Source: CAWDLX01 sp046728155 (GTDB taxonomy: Bacteria; Actinomycetota; Actinomycetes; Mycobacteriales; Micromonosporaceae). Taken from it: a stretch of DNA of 12,847 bases. The stretch lies in the NCBI GenBank assembly GCA_046728155.1, contig JBKPDY010000062.1, forward strand, positions 1 to 12,847, written 5' to 3'. The notes beneath the pieces were generated by a model, which worked only from the letters and a program-made list of their open reading frames with translations, did not search any database and was not told the origin of the DNA. The position numbers and the translations under genes were made by a program. Below are positions 1-6,523 of the stretch, piece by piece; position 1 is the first letter of the stretch, and each line of letters starts with the position of its first letter.

Positions 1-425
1 ACCGCGCTGACCGTCACCTTGAGCGGGTAGCCCAAAGCGATTTCGGCCGCGGTCGACGCCGCCGACTGGGAGTTCGCGAAGTCGGCGGCATTCGCCTTGT
101 CGACCTGATCCTGCGTCTCCCCCGGCGGGATCACCAGTTCGATCGGGATAACCGCGTCATCCCTGTTCCACCAACCGATCAGCGCCTGCAGCATAGTCAG
201 CCGGGGTTGCACCCCAACGGTCAGGAAGCGCAACTGGCCCTGCGACTTCGTCGCGGTCGCGCCGGAGACCTCGATTACCTCGCGTCCGCTCGGATCCTTA
301 CCCAGGGTGTCGAATGTCGGGCCGGGCACGTACTCCGCGTACGGCACCGGTGCAATGGTCATCAAACCGAACAGTCCCAGGACGAGCAGCGCCCCGACCA
401 GAACGGTGATCCCACGCCGCTTCAC
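1..425 (-). CDS. YlbL/Lon-like PDZ-domain membrane protein, N-terminal part
   Basis: This is the first 141 codons of a gene that runs off the left edge. The start is GTG at 425 (MKRRGITVLVGALL...), preceded by a weak GGGGA ribosome-binding site. Residues 2-4 are basic and are followed by one hydrophobic helix (about residues 6-24), then the Y-A-E-Y-V-P-G-P-T-F motif typical of actinobacterial YlbL-like proteins, in which a signal anchor precedes an extracytoplasmic PDZ domain and a Lon-type Ser/Lys protease domain. Those domains lie outside the window, so protease activity is inferred from the family. It diverges from the zincin-like gene at 501 across 75 bp, the arrangement I recall for Rv3194c/Rv3195 in M. 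tuberculosis. No frame break is visible. Confidence 0.85.
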   Translation of the reverse strand, partial: MKRRGITVLVGALLVLGLFGLMTIAPVPYAEYVPGPTFDTLGKDPSGREVIEVSGATATKSQGQLRFLTVGVQPRLTMLQALIGWWNRDDAVIPIELVIPPGETQDQVDKANAADFANSQSAASTAAEIALGYPLKVTVSA

Positions 426-500
426 GAGCGTTCCCCACGCATGCGTCGGAGCGTAGTCAGTCCCGCTGGAAGGGTGTTGCCGGCGGGTACCGTAAAGAAT

Positions 501-1706
501 ATGAGTAACCCACCGTTCGGTTTCTCGCTCCCCGGTGCTGGCGGACCCGACCCGAACGACCCAGCCCAGCTGCAGGCGATGCTCGCCCAGCTCCAGCAGC
601 TGCTCGCCAATCCCGGTTCAGGACCGGTCAACTGGGACCTCGCCCGGCAGGTGGCGCAGTCGCAGCTCACCGATGATCCGGCGGTCGCCGGTCCGCAACG
701 CGCCGCGGTCAGCGAGGCGCTGCGCCTCGCCGATCTGTGGCTGGACCCGGAATCCTCGCTCCCTTCCGGAATCCACACCGCCGAGGCCTGGCGGCGGGCC
801 GACTGGTTGGTCAAGACCCTCGACGTGTGGACCAAGCTCTGCGACCCCGTTGCCGCCCGGATGACCGCGGCCATGGGCGACCTCGTACCCGAGCAGATGC
901 GTACCCAGTTCGGCCCGATGGCCGCGATGCTCACCTCGATGGGCGGGGCAGTGTTCGGCGGCCAGCTCGGCGCCGCGCTCGGCTCCCTCGCCGCCGAAGT
1001 ACTGAGCGCCGGAGACATCGGCCTCCCTCTCGGTCCGGCCGGCGTCGCGGCGTTGATCCCGGCCAACATCACCGCGTACGGCGAAGGGCTGGAGATCCCT
1101 GAGGAGCAGGTGCGCCTGTATGTCGCCCTGCGCGAGGCCGCCCACCAGCGCCTCTTCGGCCACGTCCCGTGGCTACGTGGGCACGTGCTGAACGCCGTCG
1201 AGACGTACGCGCACGGCATCACGGTCGACCGTGAGGCCGTCGAGGAAGCGGTCAGCCGGATCGATCCGACCAACCCGGAGACGATGAACGAACTCTCCAT
1301 CGAGGGCATCTTCAACGAGGCCGACACGCCCGAGCAGAAGGGCGCGCTGGCCCGGTTGGAGACGGCGCTCGCCCTCGTCGAGGGGTGGGTCAGCCACGTC
1401 GTCGAGCGGGCTTCGGCGCAGCGCCTGCCCGACTCCGGCCGGCTGGCCGAGACGTTCCGCCGCCGGCGCGCCGCCGGTGGCCCGGCCGAGCAGACCTTCT
1501 CGGCGTTGGTCGGCCTCGAACTCCGCCCGCGCCGCCTGCGCGAGGCGACAGCACTGTGGGCCGCTCTCGCCGAGCGTCGGGGCATCGCCGGTCGGGACGC
1601 GATCTGGAGCCATCCTGATCTGCTCCCGGGTGACGAGGACTTCGCCGATCCGGAGGCGTTCGCGGCGGCTGAGCCGGACGACCTGGAGTTTCCCCCGCTG
1701 GCGTGA
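501..1706 (+). CDS. DUF2342 / Zincin_2 family putative zinc-dependent hydrolase
   Basis: The 401-residue protein begins MSNPPFGFSLPG at ATG 501. The frame stays open upstream to 207, but that extension covers the 5' end of the divergent PDZ gene and reads as low-complexity Arg-rich sequence, so 501 is preferred although its ribosome-binding site (TAAAGA) is weak. The N-terminus is Pro/Gly/Gln-rich, followed by a Gly/Ala-rich helical segment (about 140-190), the family signature R-E-A-A-H-Q-R-L-F (211-219) and a second conserved segment V-E-G-W-V-S-H-V (293-300). Family members have a zincin-like fold and are annotated as putative hydrolases or metalloproteases. There is no classical HExxH here; E212, H215, E294 and H299 are candidate metal or catalytic residues. 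The substrate is unknown. It resembles Rv3195 in position and type. It converges on the gene ending at 1746. Confidence 0.9.
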   Translation: MSNPPFGFSLPGAGGPDPNDPAQLQAMLAQLQQLLANPGSGPVNWDLARQVAQSQLTDDPAVAGPQRAAVSEALRLADLWLDPESSLPSGIHTAEAWRRADWLVKTLDVWTKLCDPVAARMTAAMGDLVPEQMRTQFGPMAAMLTSMGGAVFGGQLGAALGSLAAEVLSAGDIGLPLGPAGVAALIPANITAYGEGLEIPEEQVRLYVALREAAHQRLFGHVPWLRGHVLNAVETYAHGITVDREAVEEAVSRIDPTNPETMNELSIEGIFNEADTPEQKGALARLETALALVEGWVSHVVERASAQRLPDSGRLAETFRRRRAAGGPAEQTFSALVGLELRPRRLREATALWAALAERRGIAGRDAIWSHPDLLPGDEDFADPEAFAAAEPDDLEFPPLA

Positions 1707-1745
1707 GTCGCGGGCGTTGCAACGACTCCCTGAAGCCACGTGCCC

Positions 1746-2363
1746 CTATTGGCGTGGTGGGTTCGAAGTGAGCAGCGCCCGGGTTGCTTCCCACCCCTCC
1801 AACCGGAGGTCGAGGCGGGCGAGGTCGTCGGGTCCGCGGAGCCGATGCCAGCCCGACCCGGCGGCGACGTCCGAGGCGAGAGGAGCAAGTCTCCGCAGCG
1901 CCTGCGGTGTCAGTTGGTCCAGCCCGGTCGATGGGATCCAGGCCGGAGCCGGCAGCACCGCCGAGACACCGATCAGCCCCCCGCCGACGGCCTGCGCCGC
2001 CGCGACCGGATGACTGGTCAGCGGCCGCAACAGCTTGGCGATCAGCATGCCGGGCAGGTCGGGCGCGTCGGCTGCGATAAGGGCCGCCTGCTCGTAGCCG
2101 TCAGCCGCCACCGCCTCGAAGACCGTCGCCAGCTCGAGCCGCGGCAGTTCGTATGAGCGAAGCCCGGGCCAGCCGATCTCCTTGAGCAGGCTCCGGTCCA
2201 CCACCTGGATCGCGACCGCTGGGTCGACCTCGGCCATCAGCGCCAGGACATCGAGAACATCCTCGGCCAGTGCAGTCCGCCAAAGGGCGGGGGTAATACC
2301 CGGGGGGGTCCAGAGCTGGGGCTCGAGCAGGGCGACGGCGACACGGCGGGGCACGGCGACCAT
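1746..2363 (-). CDS. Hypothetical protein, possibly a diverged GT-A/DUF2064-like fold
   Basis: I do not recognise a named family with certainty. The protein is about 205 residues, alternates hydrophobic strands with Ala/Leu-rich helices, and has no signal peptide or membrane segment. Its middle part (ALIAADAPDLPGMLI, then GGGLIGVSAVLP about 35 residues later) recalls the Asp-containing strand and the G-G-x-x-G-L turn of nucleotide-sugar-transferase-like DUF2064 proteins. That is a weak resemblance and not a functional call. The start is uncertain: TTG 2387, ATG 2363 and GTG 2354 are all in frame, and AGGA lies 8 nt before GTG 2354. The gene follows the DUF45 peptidase with a gap of a few tens of bases, so the two are probably cotranscribed. 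It ends 39 nt from the convergent zincin-like gene. Confidence 0.6.
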   Translation of the reverse strand: MVAVPRRVAVALLEPQLWTPPGITPALWRTALAEDVLDVLALMAEVDPAVAIQVVDRSLLKEIGWPGLRSYELPRLELATVFEAVAADGYEQAALIAADAPDLPGMLIAKLLRPLTSHPVAAAQAVGGGLIGVSAVLPAPAWIPSTGLDQLTPQALRRLAPLASDVAAGSGWHRLRGPDDLARLDLRLEGWEATRALLTSNPPRQ

Positions 2364-2411
2364 CCTGCCGCAGGTCTGACGCGACAATCGGAGCGCCGGG
2401 GGGACGGCGGC

Positions 2412-2984
2412 TCAGTCCTCGCTGAGACCGAGGCCAGCGGCGGCGGAGACACCTTCGAGGTAGCCTCGGGCCCGTTCGGCCCGAGGGTAACGGGAAACCA
2501 ACGCCCAGAACGCCGAGTTGTGATTGGCCACCACAAGATGGGCTAATTCGTGCAAAACTACGTAATCGACAACCCAATCCGGGAATCCCTGGATCCGGTC
2601 GGAGATCCTGATGCTGCGGTCGGCCGGCGTGCAGGAACCCCACCGGCCGTTCTGATTGCGAACCCACTTCACGCTCGCGGGGTCACTGGCCTGCGGATAC
2701 TCCGTCAAGTACCGCTCGGCGAGCTGGCGGGCGCGGTCGGCGAGGGCCGCGTCAGTGTGGCCCCGACGCTCGCGGGCCGCGAGCCGGGCGACCATCCGGT
2801 CAACCCACTCACGCTCTTCCGCACCGGAGAACTGGGCCGGAATCAGCACAACGACCCGTTCCCCGTCGCGATAGGCGGATACAGTCCGCCGGCGGCGTGG
2901 GCTGCGTCGTACCTCGATCACCGGTCTGCGCAGACCTGCGGTTTGGCCGCCGCGTGGACCGGGAACCAGGGGGAACGCACCCAC
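2412..2984 (-). CDS. YgjP-type (DUF45) zinc metallopeptidase
   Basis: The 190-residue protein carries the full catalytic signature of the YgjP/SprT-like metallopeptidase family: W-G-S-C at 115-118, H-E-L-A-H at 145-149 with E146 as the predicted general base, and a third zinc ligand at H155 in N-H-N-S-A-F-W. The N-terminal part (IEVRRSPRRRRTVSAYRDG) matches the usual DUF45 opening of an Arg-rich strand. There is no signal peptide, so it is predicted to be cytoplasmic. The true start is uncertain. GTG 2984 gives the longest frame but has no clear ribosome-binding site, and an internal GTG near residue 22 would begin close to the conserved domain. The physiological substrate of this family is poorly defined. 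It probably forms a two-gene minus-strand unit with the hypothetical gene downstream. Confidence 0.9.
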   Translation of the reverse strand: MGAFPLVPGPRGGQTAGLRRPVIEVRRSPRRRRTVSAYRDGERVVVLIPAQFSGAEEREWVDRMVARLAARERRGHTDAALADRARQLAERYLTEYPQASDPASVKWVRNQNGRWGSCTPADRSIRISDRIQGFPDWVVDYVVLHELAHLVVANHNSAFWALVSRYPRAERARGYLEGVSAAAGLGLSED

Positions 2985-3085
2985 GTCCGGAACCTAGCCG
3001 GCCCGCACCCACTCTACGCAAGGGCCAATTTCCCGATCACCGGCACACCTAGGTAGTTTGATGGTGATTTGTGGGGAAGATTTGG

Positions 3086-3117
3086 CGGCTCGAGCGCACG
3101 ACGATCATGTCGAGCCG
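3086..3117. repeat. 8-bp perfect inverted repeat in intergenic DNA
   Basis: CGGCTCGA (3086-3093) and TCGAGCCG (3110-3117) are exact reverse complements separated by 16 bases. They lie between the divergent DUF45 peptidase and the zinc-ribbon gene, about 75 bp before the latter's start. The spacing fits either a small cruciform or half-sites for a dimeric regulator; nothing in the sequence decides which. The rest of 2985-3193 shows no gene and no convincing -35/-10 pair. Confidence 0.35.
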
Positions 3118-3193
3118 TCGGCGTGTCACCGGGGCGCACCCGCGACCGGCGCGGCACACTCGCGAGAAGTGAATCATCAACGAGGAGGACACC

Positions 3194-3361
3194 GTGGCCA
3201 CGAAGGCCCAGACTTACAACGGTTACTGCGTCAAATGCAAGGAGAAGCGTGACTTCGAAGGCACGGTCGAGGTGAGTAAGACCGGCATGAACATGGCCAA
3301 GGGGAAGTGCCCGGTCTGTGGCACCACCGTCAACCGGATCCTGGGCAAGGCCGCCTCCTGA
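3194..3361 (+). CDS. DUF5679-like 55-aa zinc-ribbon protein
   Basis: This short gene starts at GTG 3194, five bases after an excellent ribosome-binding site (GAGGAGG at 3182-3188), and ends with TGA at 3359-3361. The protein has two CxxC knuckles: Y-C-V-K-C-K near residues 11-16 and K-C-P-V-C-G near residues 37-42, about 20 residues apart, which is a classical treble-clef or zinc-ribbon layout. The spacer is basic and the C-terminus ends in Lys/Ala. Highly similar proteins are widespread in actinobacteria as DUF5679; their function is not known, and nucleic-acid or ribosome binding is only a guess from charge and fold. Codon use matches its neighbours. It appears to be a single-gene unit, with 137 bp of non-coding DNA before the next gene. 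Confidence 0.9.
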   Translation: MATKAQTYNGYCVKCKEKRDFEGTVEVSKTGMNMAKGKCPVCGTTVNRILGKAAS

Positions 3362-3395
3362 CCGTCACGGGATCAGTGGCACGCCAGGCGAGGGC

Positions 3396-3457
3396 AGTGG
3401 ACAGTACGGCGCGTCGCTGTGGATCACACCGGGATGAGCATTAGACGCTGTGGATAA
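3396..3457. promoter_or_regulatory. Cluster of DnaA-box-like sites upstream of the ThiF-like gene
   Basis: TGTGGATAA at 3449-3457 is the exact reverse complement of the classical DnaA box TTATCCACA. TGTGGATCA at 3418-3426 differs from it at one position, and AGTGGACAG at 3396-3404 is two bases from the actinobacterial form TTGTCCACA. The first two sit inside a 10-bp direct repeat (CGCTGTGGAT at 3415-3424 and 3446-3455) spaced 31 bp start to start, close to three helical turns. All are in the non-coding gap 3362-3498. Binding by DnaA is inference; an unrelated regulator reading the direct repeat is equally possible. Confidence 0.4.
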
Positions 3458-3498
3458 CGGAGAACTGGTTGCCTGTCGGGCTGCCACGATGGGCCACC

Positions 3499-4578
3499 AT
3501 GAGCCGAGCACCCGCCCGCCGTCCGACGCTGCTGCCGGCCTTACGCCGCCTGTGGCGTGATACGCACCGGCTGCAGCTGGGGACGGATCCCGGTCGGGCG
3601 GTGATGCTCGAGCTGAGCGATCCGGGCTGCGCGCGTCTGTTGGATCTCCTCGACGGCACCCGGACCGAGGCTGGCCTGCTTCGCGCGGCGGTCCGGGTCG
3701 GTGTACGGCCCGACCACGCCGAAGTGTTGCTGCGGACGCTGCGCGGCGCAGGGCTGGTTGTTGACGCGCACGTGCTCCGCCCGGCCGGACCGACCGATCA
3801 CGGCGTTGCGAGTGGCACTCGCGCCAGGCTCGAGGCGGAAGCTGCCGCGCTGCTGTTGACCGATGCGCAGCCGATGGCTGGCCCGACGCCTGCGAGCCGG
3901 ATCCGCCGACGATGTGCTGCCCGCGTGATCGTGACCGGCTCGAGCCAGTTGGTGGTTCCGATTGCGGTCACGTTGGCCTCGGCGGGTGTTGGGCACCTCG
4001 ATCCGAGCATCACCGGCCCGACCAGCCTCTCGGACCCGCAGCCGGCTGGCCCTTCGTCGGCGGACCAACGTCGACCCCGTGACGAGGCCGCCGCGGAGGC
4101 CATCCGACGAGCCGCACCGGAGGTGAGGATCGGGCCCGTCCGTCCCGGCCTGGCGACCTTCGCCGTCCTCGTCGGGTTGGGCGCCCCGGCTGAGCTGACG
4201 GCTCTCGCATACGGTCGACGCCAACTTGCCCATCTGGCTGTCGCGGTCCGGGACGGCACAGTGGTGGTGGGGCCGCTCGTGCGACCGGGCGTCAGTCCAT
4301 GCCTGAACTGTCTGGATCTGCACCGGCAGGACCGGGACCCGGGTTGGCGAGTGGTGGCGGCCCAGTTGAGCGTCACCGCCGAGCAGGCCGAACCGGTTGC
4401 GGCTACGACGGTCCTCGCCGCCGCGGCGTACGCGGCCGCGGAGGTTCTTACTCACCTGGACGGCGGTGCCCCCGAGACGCTCGGCGCAACGGTCGAGATC
4501 AGTCGTGCCGGCCAGAGCCGCAGGCGCCAATGGACGCAGCATCCACAGTGTGGCTGCCGGGGTCGCCGACGCTCGTGA
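3499..4578 (+). CDS. ThiF/E1-like (TOMM leader-peptide-binding type) protein with degenerate nucleotide site
   Basis: The product has 359 residues from ATG 3499. An in-frame TTG at 3469 has a better ribosome-binding site (GGAGA, 5-nt spacer) and would add 10 residues, so the start is not settled. Residues 10-95 form a small helical/winged region resembling the peptide-recognition part of TOMM cyclodehydratase partners. Residues 140-335 look like a Rossmann-type ThiF domain, but where E1-like enzymes have a Gly-rich ATP loop this one reads V-I-V-T-G-S-S-Q. The zinc tetrad is kept: C268 and C271 in P-C-L-N-C-L-D-L-H, and C351 and C353 in H-P-Q-C-G-C. It therefore looks like a non-adenylating, zinc-structured scaffold or binding protein. 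No precursor peptide or cyclodehydratase gene is nearby. Its position beside the ABC1 kinase corresponds to that of Rv3196, as I recall it. Confidence 0.75.
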   Translation: MSRAPARRPTLLPALRRLWRDTHRLQLGTDPGRAVMLELSDPGCARLLDLLDGTRTEAGLLRAAVRVGVRPDHAEVLLRTLRGAGLVVDAHVLRPAGPTDHGVASGTRARLEAEAAALLLTDAQPMAGPTPASRIRRRCAARVIVTGSSQLVVPIAVTLASAGVGHLDPSITGPTSLSDPQPAGPSSADQRRPRDEAAAEAIRRAAPEVRIGPVRPGLATFAVLVGLGAPAELTALAYGRRQLAHLAVAVRDGTVVVGPLVRPGVSPCLNCLDLHRQDRDPGWRVVAAQLSVTAEQAEPVAATTVLAAAAYAAAEVLTHLDGGAPETLGATVEISRAGQSRRRQWTQHPQCGCRGRRRS

Positions 4579-4701
4579 CCGTGATGCCCCGGCAACGGTT
4601 ACCGTGAGTACCGCCCGTCGCAAACCTGTCGGCAGCACCGGGCACCCGACGGGTATGCCGTGGTGTTCAATTGGTCGCGTGACCCAACCGACGGCGTGCG
4701 A

Positions 4702-4721
4702 GGCTGGCAGGGCCGCCAGCC
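4702..4721 (+). terminator. GC-rich hairpin, possible U-less terminator after the ThiF-like gene
   Basis: GGCTGGC (4702-4708) and GCCAGCC (4715-4721) form a perfect 7-bp stem with a 6-base loop, 124 bp after the upstream stop codon. No T run follows, so termination is uncertain. Hairpins lacking a U tract are common at actinobacterial gene ends. Confidence 0.3.
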
Positions 4722-4760
4722 CCTCCCCGGACTCGCTGCGAAGAAGTGAAGCGAAGCGGG

Positions 4761-4821
4761 GCGTCGTCGTGCGGTCTGGGCCGGAGCCCCTAAGACGACG
4801 CGGAACGATGCGGAGCGTCTT
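4761..4821. repeat. Nested inverted-repeat element shared with the copy at 7543
   Basis: GCGTCGTC (4761-4768) pairs with GACGACGC (4794-4801), enclosing a second hairpin GGGC/GCCC (4778-4781 with 4786-4789). An overlapping alternative pairs AAGACG (4792-4797) with CGTCTT (4816-4821). The core CCGGAGCCCCTAAGACG (4781-4797) recurs with one mismatch at 7543-7559. The element lies in the 279-bp gap before the ABC1 kinase and ends 22 bp before its ribosome-binding site (4844-4848). It could therefore be a repetitive extragenic palindrome, an attenuator-like leader structure, or both. No small gene is evident in 4579-4857. Confidence 0.5.
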
Positions 4822-4857
4822 GGCAGGGTGTCAGCGGCGGAGCGGAGGCGAGCAGGG

Positions 4858-6183
4858 GTGACCGAGATCCCGCGCAGCGCGTTCGGCCGCACGGCGCGGC
4901 TTGCCGCGCTGCCGCTCGGCTTTGCCGGCCGGACCGCTGTCGGGCTGGGCAAGCGGGTCACCGGCATTGCCTCGGACGTCATATCCGCCGATGTGCAGCA
5001 ACGCACCGCCGAGCACTTGTTCAAGGTGCTCGGCCAGCTCAAGGGCGGAGCGATGAAGATGGGCCAGGCGATGTCCATCTTCGAGGCTGCATTGCCGGAG
5101 GAGCTGGTCGGCCCGTACCGGGCGGCCCTGACAAAGCTGCAGGAATCAGCTCCCGCGCTACCCGTGGCGACGGTGCACAAGGTCCTCGCCGACGAGCTGG
5201 GCCCGCGGTGGCGGCAGCGGTTCCGCGACTTCAACGACAAACCGGCCGCCGCGGCGAGTATCGGCCAGGTCCATCAGGCGGTGTGGCGGGACGGTCGGGT
5301 CGTCGCCGTTAAGATCCAGTACCCGGGAGCGGGCGAAGCGCTCCTCGCCGATCTCGGTCAGCTCAGCCGGCTAGCCTCGTTGTTCCGGGTCGTTCAGCCC
5401 GGCCTGGACGTCAAGCCGCTCGTCTCGGAGCTGCGGACGAGAGTGACCGAGGAGCTGGACTACGAGCTGGAGGCCGGTTCGCAGAAGGCGTTCGCCAAGA
5501 CGTACGCCGGTGACGACGCCGTCCTCGTACCTCGGGTGGTGGCGTCTTCGGGACGGGTACTCATCACCGAGTGGCTCGACGGCAAGCCACTCGCACAGGT
5601 CATCGCCTCGGGTTCGCATGCCGAACGGGATCTGGCCGGGTTGCGACTGGCGACGCTGCACTTCTCCGCGCCGAACCGGGTCGGACTCCTGCACGCCGAT
5701 CCACATCCGGGAAACTTCCGGCTGCTCCCGGACGGACGGCTGGGCGTACTCGACTTCGGCGCGGTGGCCCGGATGCCCGGCGGCCACCCGGAGCCGATCG
5801 GGCGTCTGACCCGGCTCGCTATCGAGGGTCGCGCTGACGAGGTACTCGACGGACTGCGAGCTGAGGGGTTCGTCAGGCCCGGCTTCGACGTGGACGCCGC
5901 CGCGGTACTGGCCTTCCTGGCCCCGATTCTCGAACCGCTGGTTGTCGACGAGTTCCAGTTCAGCCGGGCCTGGTTGCGCGCCGAGGCCGCCCGCTTGACG
6001 AATCCGCGCGGTCCGGCGTTTCAACTCAGCCGGAACCTGAACCTGCCCCCGTCGTACATGATGATCCACAGGGTGACGCTCGGATCGATCGGCGTGTTGT
6101 GCCAGCTCGAGGCGCGCGCCCCGTACCGTGCCGTCGTCGAGCGCTGGCTTCCCGGGTTCGCCGAGCCGGCCACGGTCGTTTGA
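4858..6183 (+). CDS. ABC1/UbiB (AarF) family atypical protein kinase-like ATPase
   Basis: The 441-residue protein starts at GTG 4858 (VTEIPRSAFGRTARLAALPLG), the usual N-terminus of actinobacterial members, nine bases after GGAGG at 4844-4848. All hallmark motifs are present: KxGQ (K67-Q70), the Ala-rich loop that replaces the P-loop (A-A-A-A-S-I-G-Q-V-H, 130-139), the V-A-V-K lysine K152, ExD (E199-D201), the catalytic H-A-D-P-H-P-G-N (279-286) and D-F-G (299-301). Family members bind ATP/ADP and typically act as ATPases supporting lipid or quinone metabolism; the substrate here is unknown. Next to whiB7 it corresponds to mycobacterial Rv3197, which, as I recall, has been linked to macrolide tolerance. 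The extra ten codons from GTG 4828 look less native. Confidence 0.92.
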   Translation: MTEIPRSAFGRTARLAALPLGFAGRTAVGLGKRVTGIASDVISADVQQRTAEHLFKVLGQLKGGAMKMGQAMSIFEAALPEELVGPYRAALTKLQESAPALPVATVHKVLADELGPRWRQRFRDFNDKPAAAASIGQVHQAVWRDGRVVAVKIQYPGAGEALLADLGQLSRLASLFRVVQPGLDVKPLVSELRTRVTEELDYELEAGSQKAFAKTYAGDDAVLVPRVVASSGRVLITEWLDGKPLAQVIASGSHAERDLAGLRLATLHFSAPNRVGLLHADPHPGNFRLLPDGRLGVLDFGAVARMPGGHPEPIGRLTRLAIEGRADEVLDGLRAEGFVRPGFDVDAAAVLAFLAPILEPLVVDEFQFSRAWLRAEAARLTNPRGPAFQLSRNLNLPPSYMMIHRVTLGSIGVLCQLEARAPYRAVVERWLPGFAEPATVV

Positions 6184-6203
6184 ATCTGGGCAACACGCCG
6201 CTC

Positions 6204-6240
6204 GTCCGATCACCACGATGGTTGTCCGATCACCACGATG
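6204..6240. repeat. 17-bp perfect tandem direct repeat
   Basis: GTCCGATCACCACGATG occurs at 6204-6220 and again at 6224-6240 with GTT between, giving a 20-bp period (about two helical turns). The pair starts 20 bp after the ABC1 kinase stop. The last five bases of the second copy (CGATG) form the foot of the terminator stem at 6236-6268, so the first copy may be a slippage duplication of the region beside the hairpin. Confidence 0.8.
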
Positions 6241-6268
6241 CCCGCCCCGATGAACGGGGCGGGCATCG
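6236..6268. terminator. Strong hairpin between convergent genes
   Basis: CGATGCCCGCCCC (6236-6248) and GGGGCGGGCATCG (6256-6268) are exact reverse complements: a 13-bp GC-rich stem with a 7-base loop. It sits between the convergent ABC1 kinase (ends 6183) and the small gene downstream of whiB7 (ends 6296), so it can serve both strands. Neither side has a real T run. Confidence 0.7.
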
Positions 6269-6295
6269 CGGATCCGTGCGAACTTATGTGGCTGG

Positions 6296-6445
6296 TCAGC
6301 GAACTCCGTAGAGCGAGAGGTTACCCAGCTCACGGGCCTGCTGATGACGGGCCTGCATCGCAACGCGACGGGCCGGACGGCGAGCCTCAGAATTCTGAGG
6401 CGATCGCATTCGGGATCGGGCCAAAGCTTCGTTGAACAGATTCAT
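6296..6445 (-). CDS. Small basic protein downstream of whiB7
   Basis: The 49-residue product (MNLFNEALARSRMRSPQNSE..., ending NLSLYGVR) is Arg-rich and amphipathic. It resembles the short 'MxxFxEALARSRM' Arg-rich helical proteins often annotated as hypothetical in actinobacteria. ATG 6445 is chosen because GGAG precedes it at a 7-base spacing. The frame is open back to ATG 6520, three bases after the whiB7 stop, which would give 74 residues (MTTDTPTYETKK...) coupled to whiB7. Either way the gene is downstream of whiB7 on the same strand and is probably co-transcribed with it. There are no cysteines, signal peptide or membrane helix. Function is unknown; high charge suggests nucleic-acid or ribosome contact, as inference only. 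Confidence 0.6.
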   Translation of the reverse strand: MNLFNEALARSRMRSPQNSEARRPARRVAMQARHQQARELGNLSLYGVR

Positions 6446-6523
6446 GACAGCGCTCCTGGTCGCAATGGTCGGCTTCATCGGGGTCTTCTTCGTCTCGTAG
6501 GTGGGGGTGTCGGTGGTCATGGC

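Noticed and set aside
207..500. N-terminal extension of the zincin-like gene
   Set aside because: It overlaps the divergent PDZ gene, has no ribosome-binding site and reads as Arg-rich shadow sequence. The family N-terminus begins at 501.
465..500. Leaderless promoter for the zincin-like gene (TACCGT at 488-493)
   Set aside because: A TANNNT match alone, with no convincing -35 at the right distance; too weak to list.
1707..1745. Terminator between the convergent genes
   Set aside because: Only a short GTTGCAAC palindrome; no stable stem or T run.
422..1888. Long minus-strand open frame opposite the zincin-like gene
   Set aside because: Ser/Arg/Pro-rich translation typical of the antisense of a GC-rich gene; no motif.
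3541..4638. Minus-strand open frame opposite the ThiF-like gene
   Set aside because: Arg/Gln-rich antisense shadow; the plus-strand protein has the zinc tetrad and sensible codon bias.
6204..6240. CRISPR repeat
   Set aside because: Only two units with a 3-base gap, no spacers and no cas genes.
5371..6363. Minus-strand open frame opposite the ABC1 kinase
   Set aside because: The kinase motifs are all on the plus strand; the other frame is a shadow.
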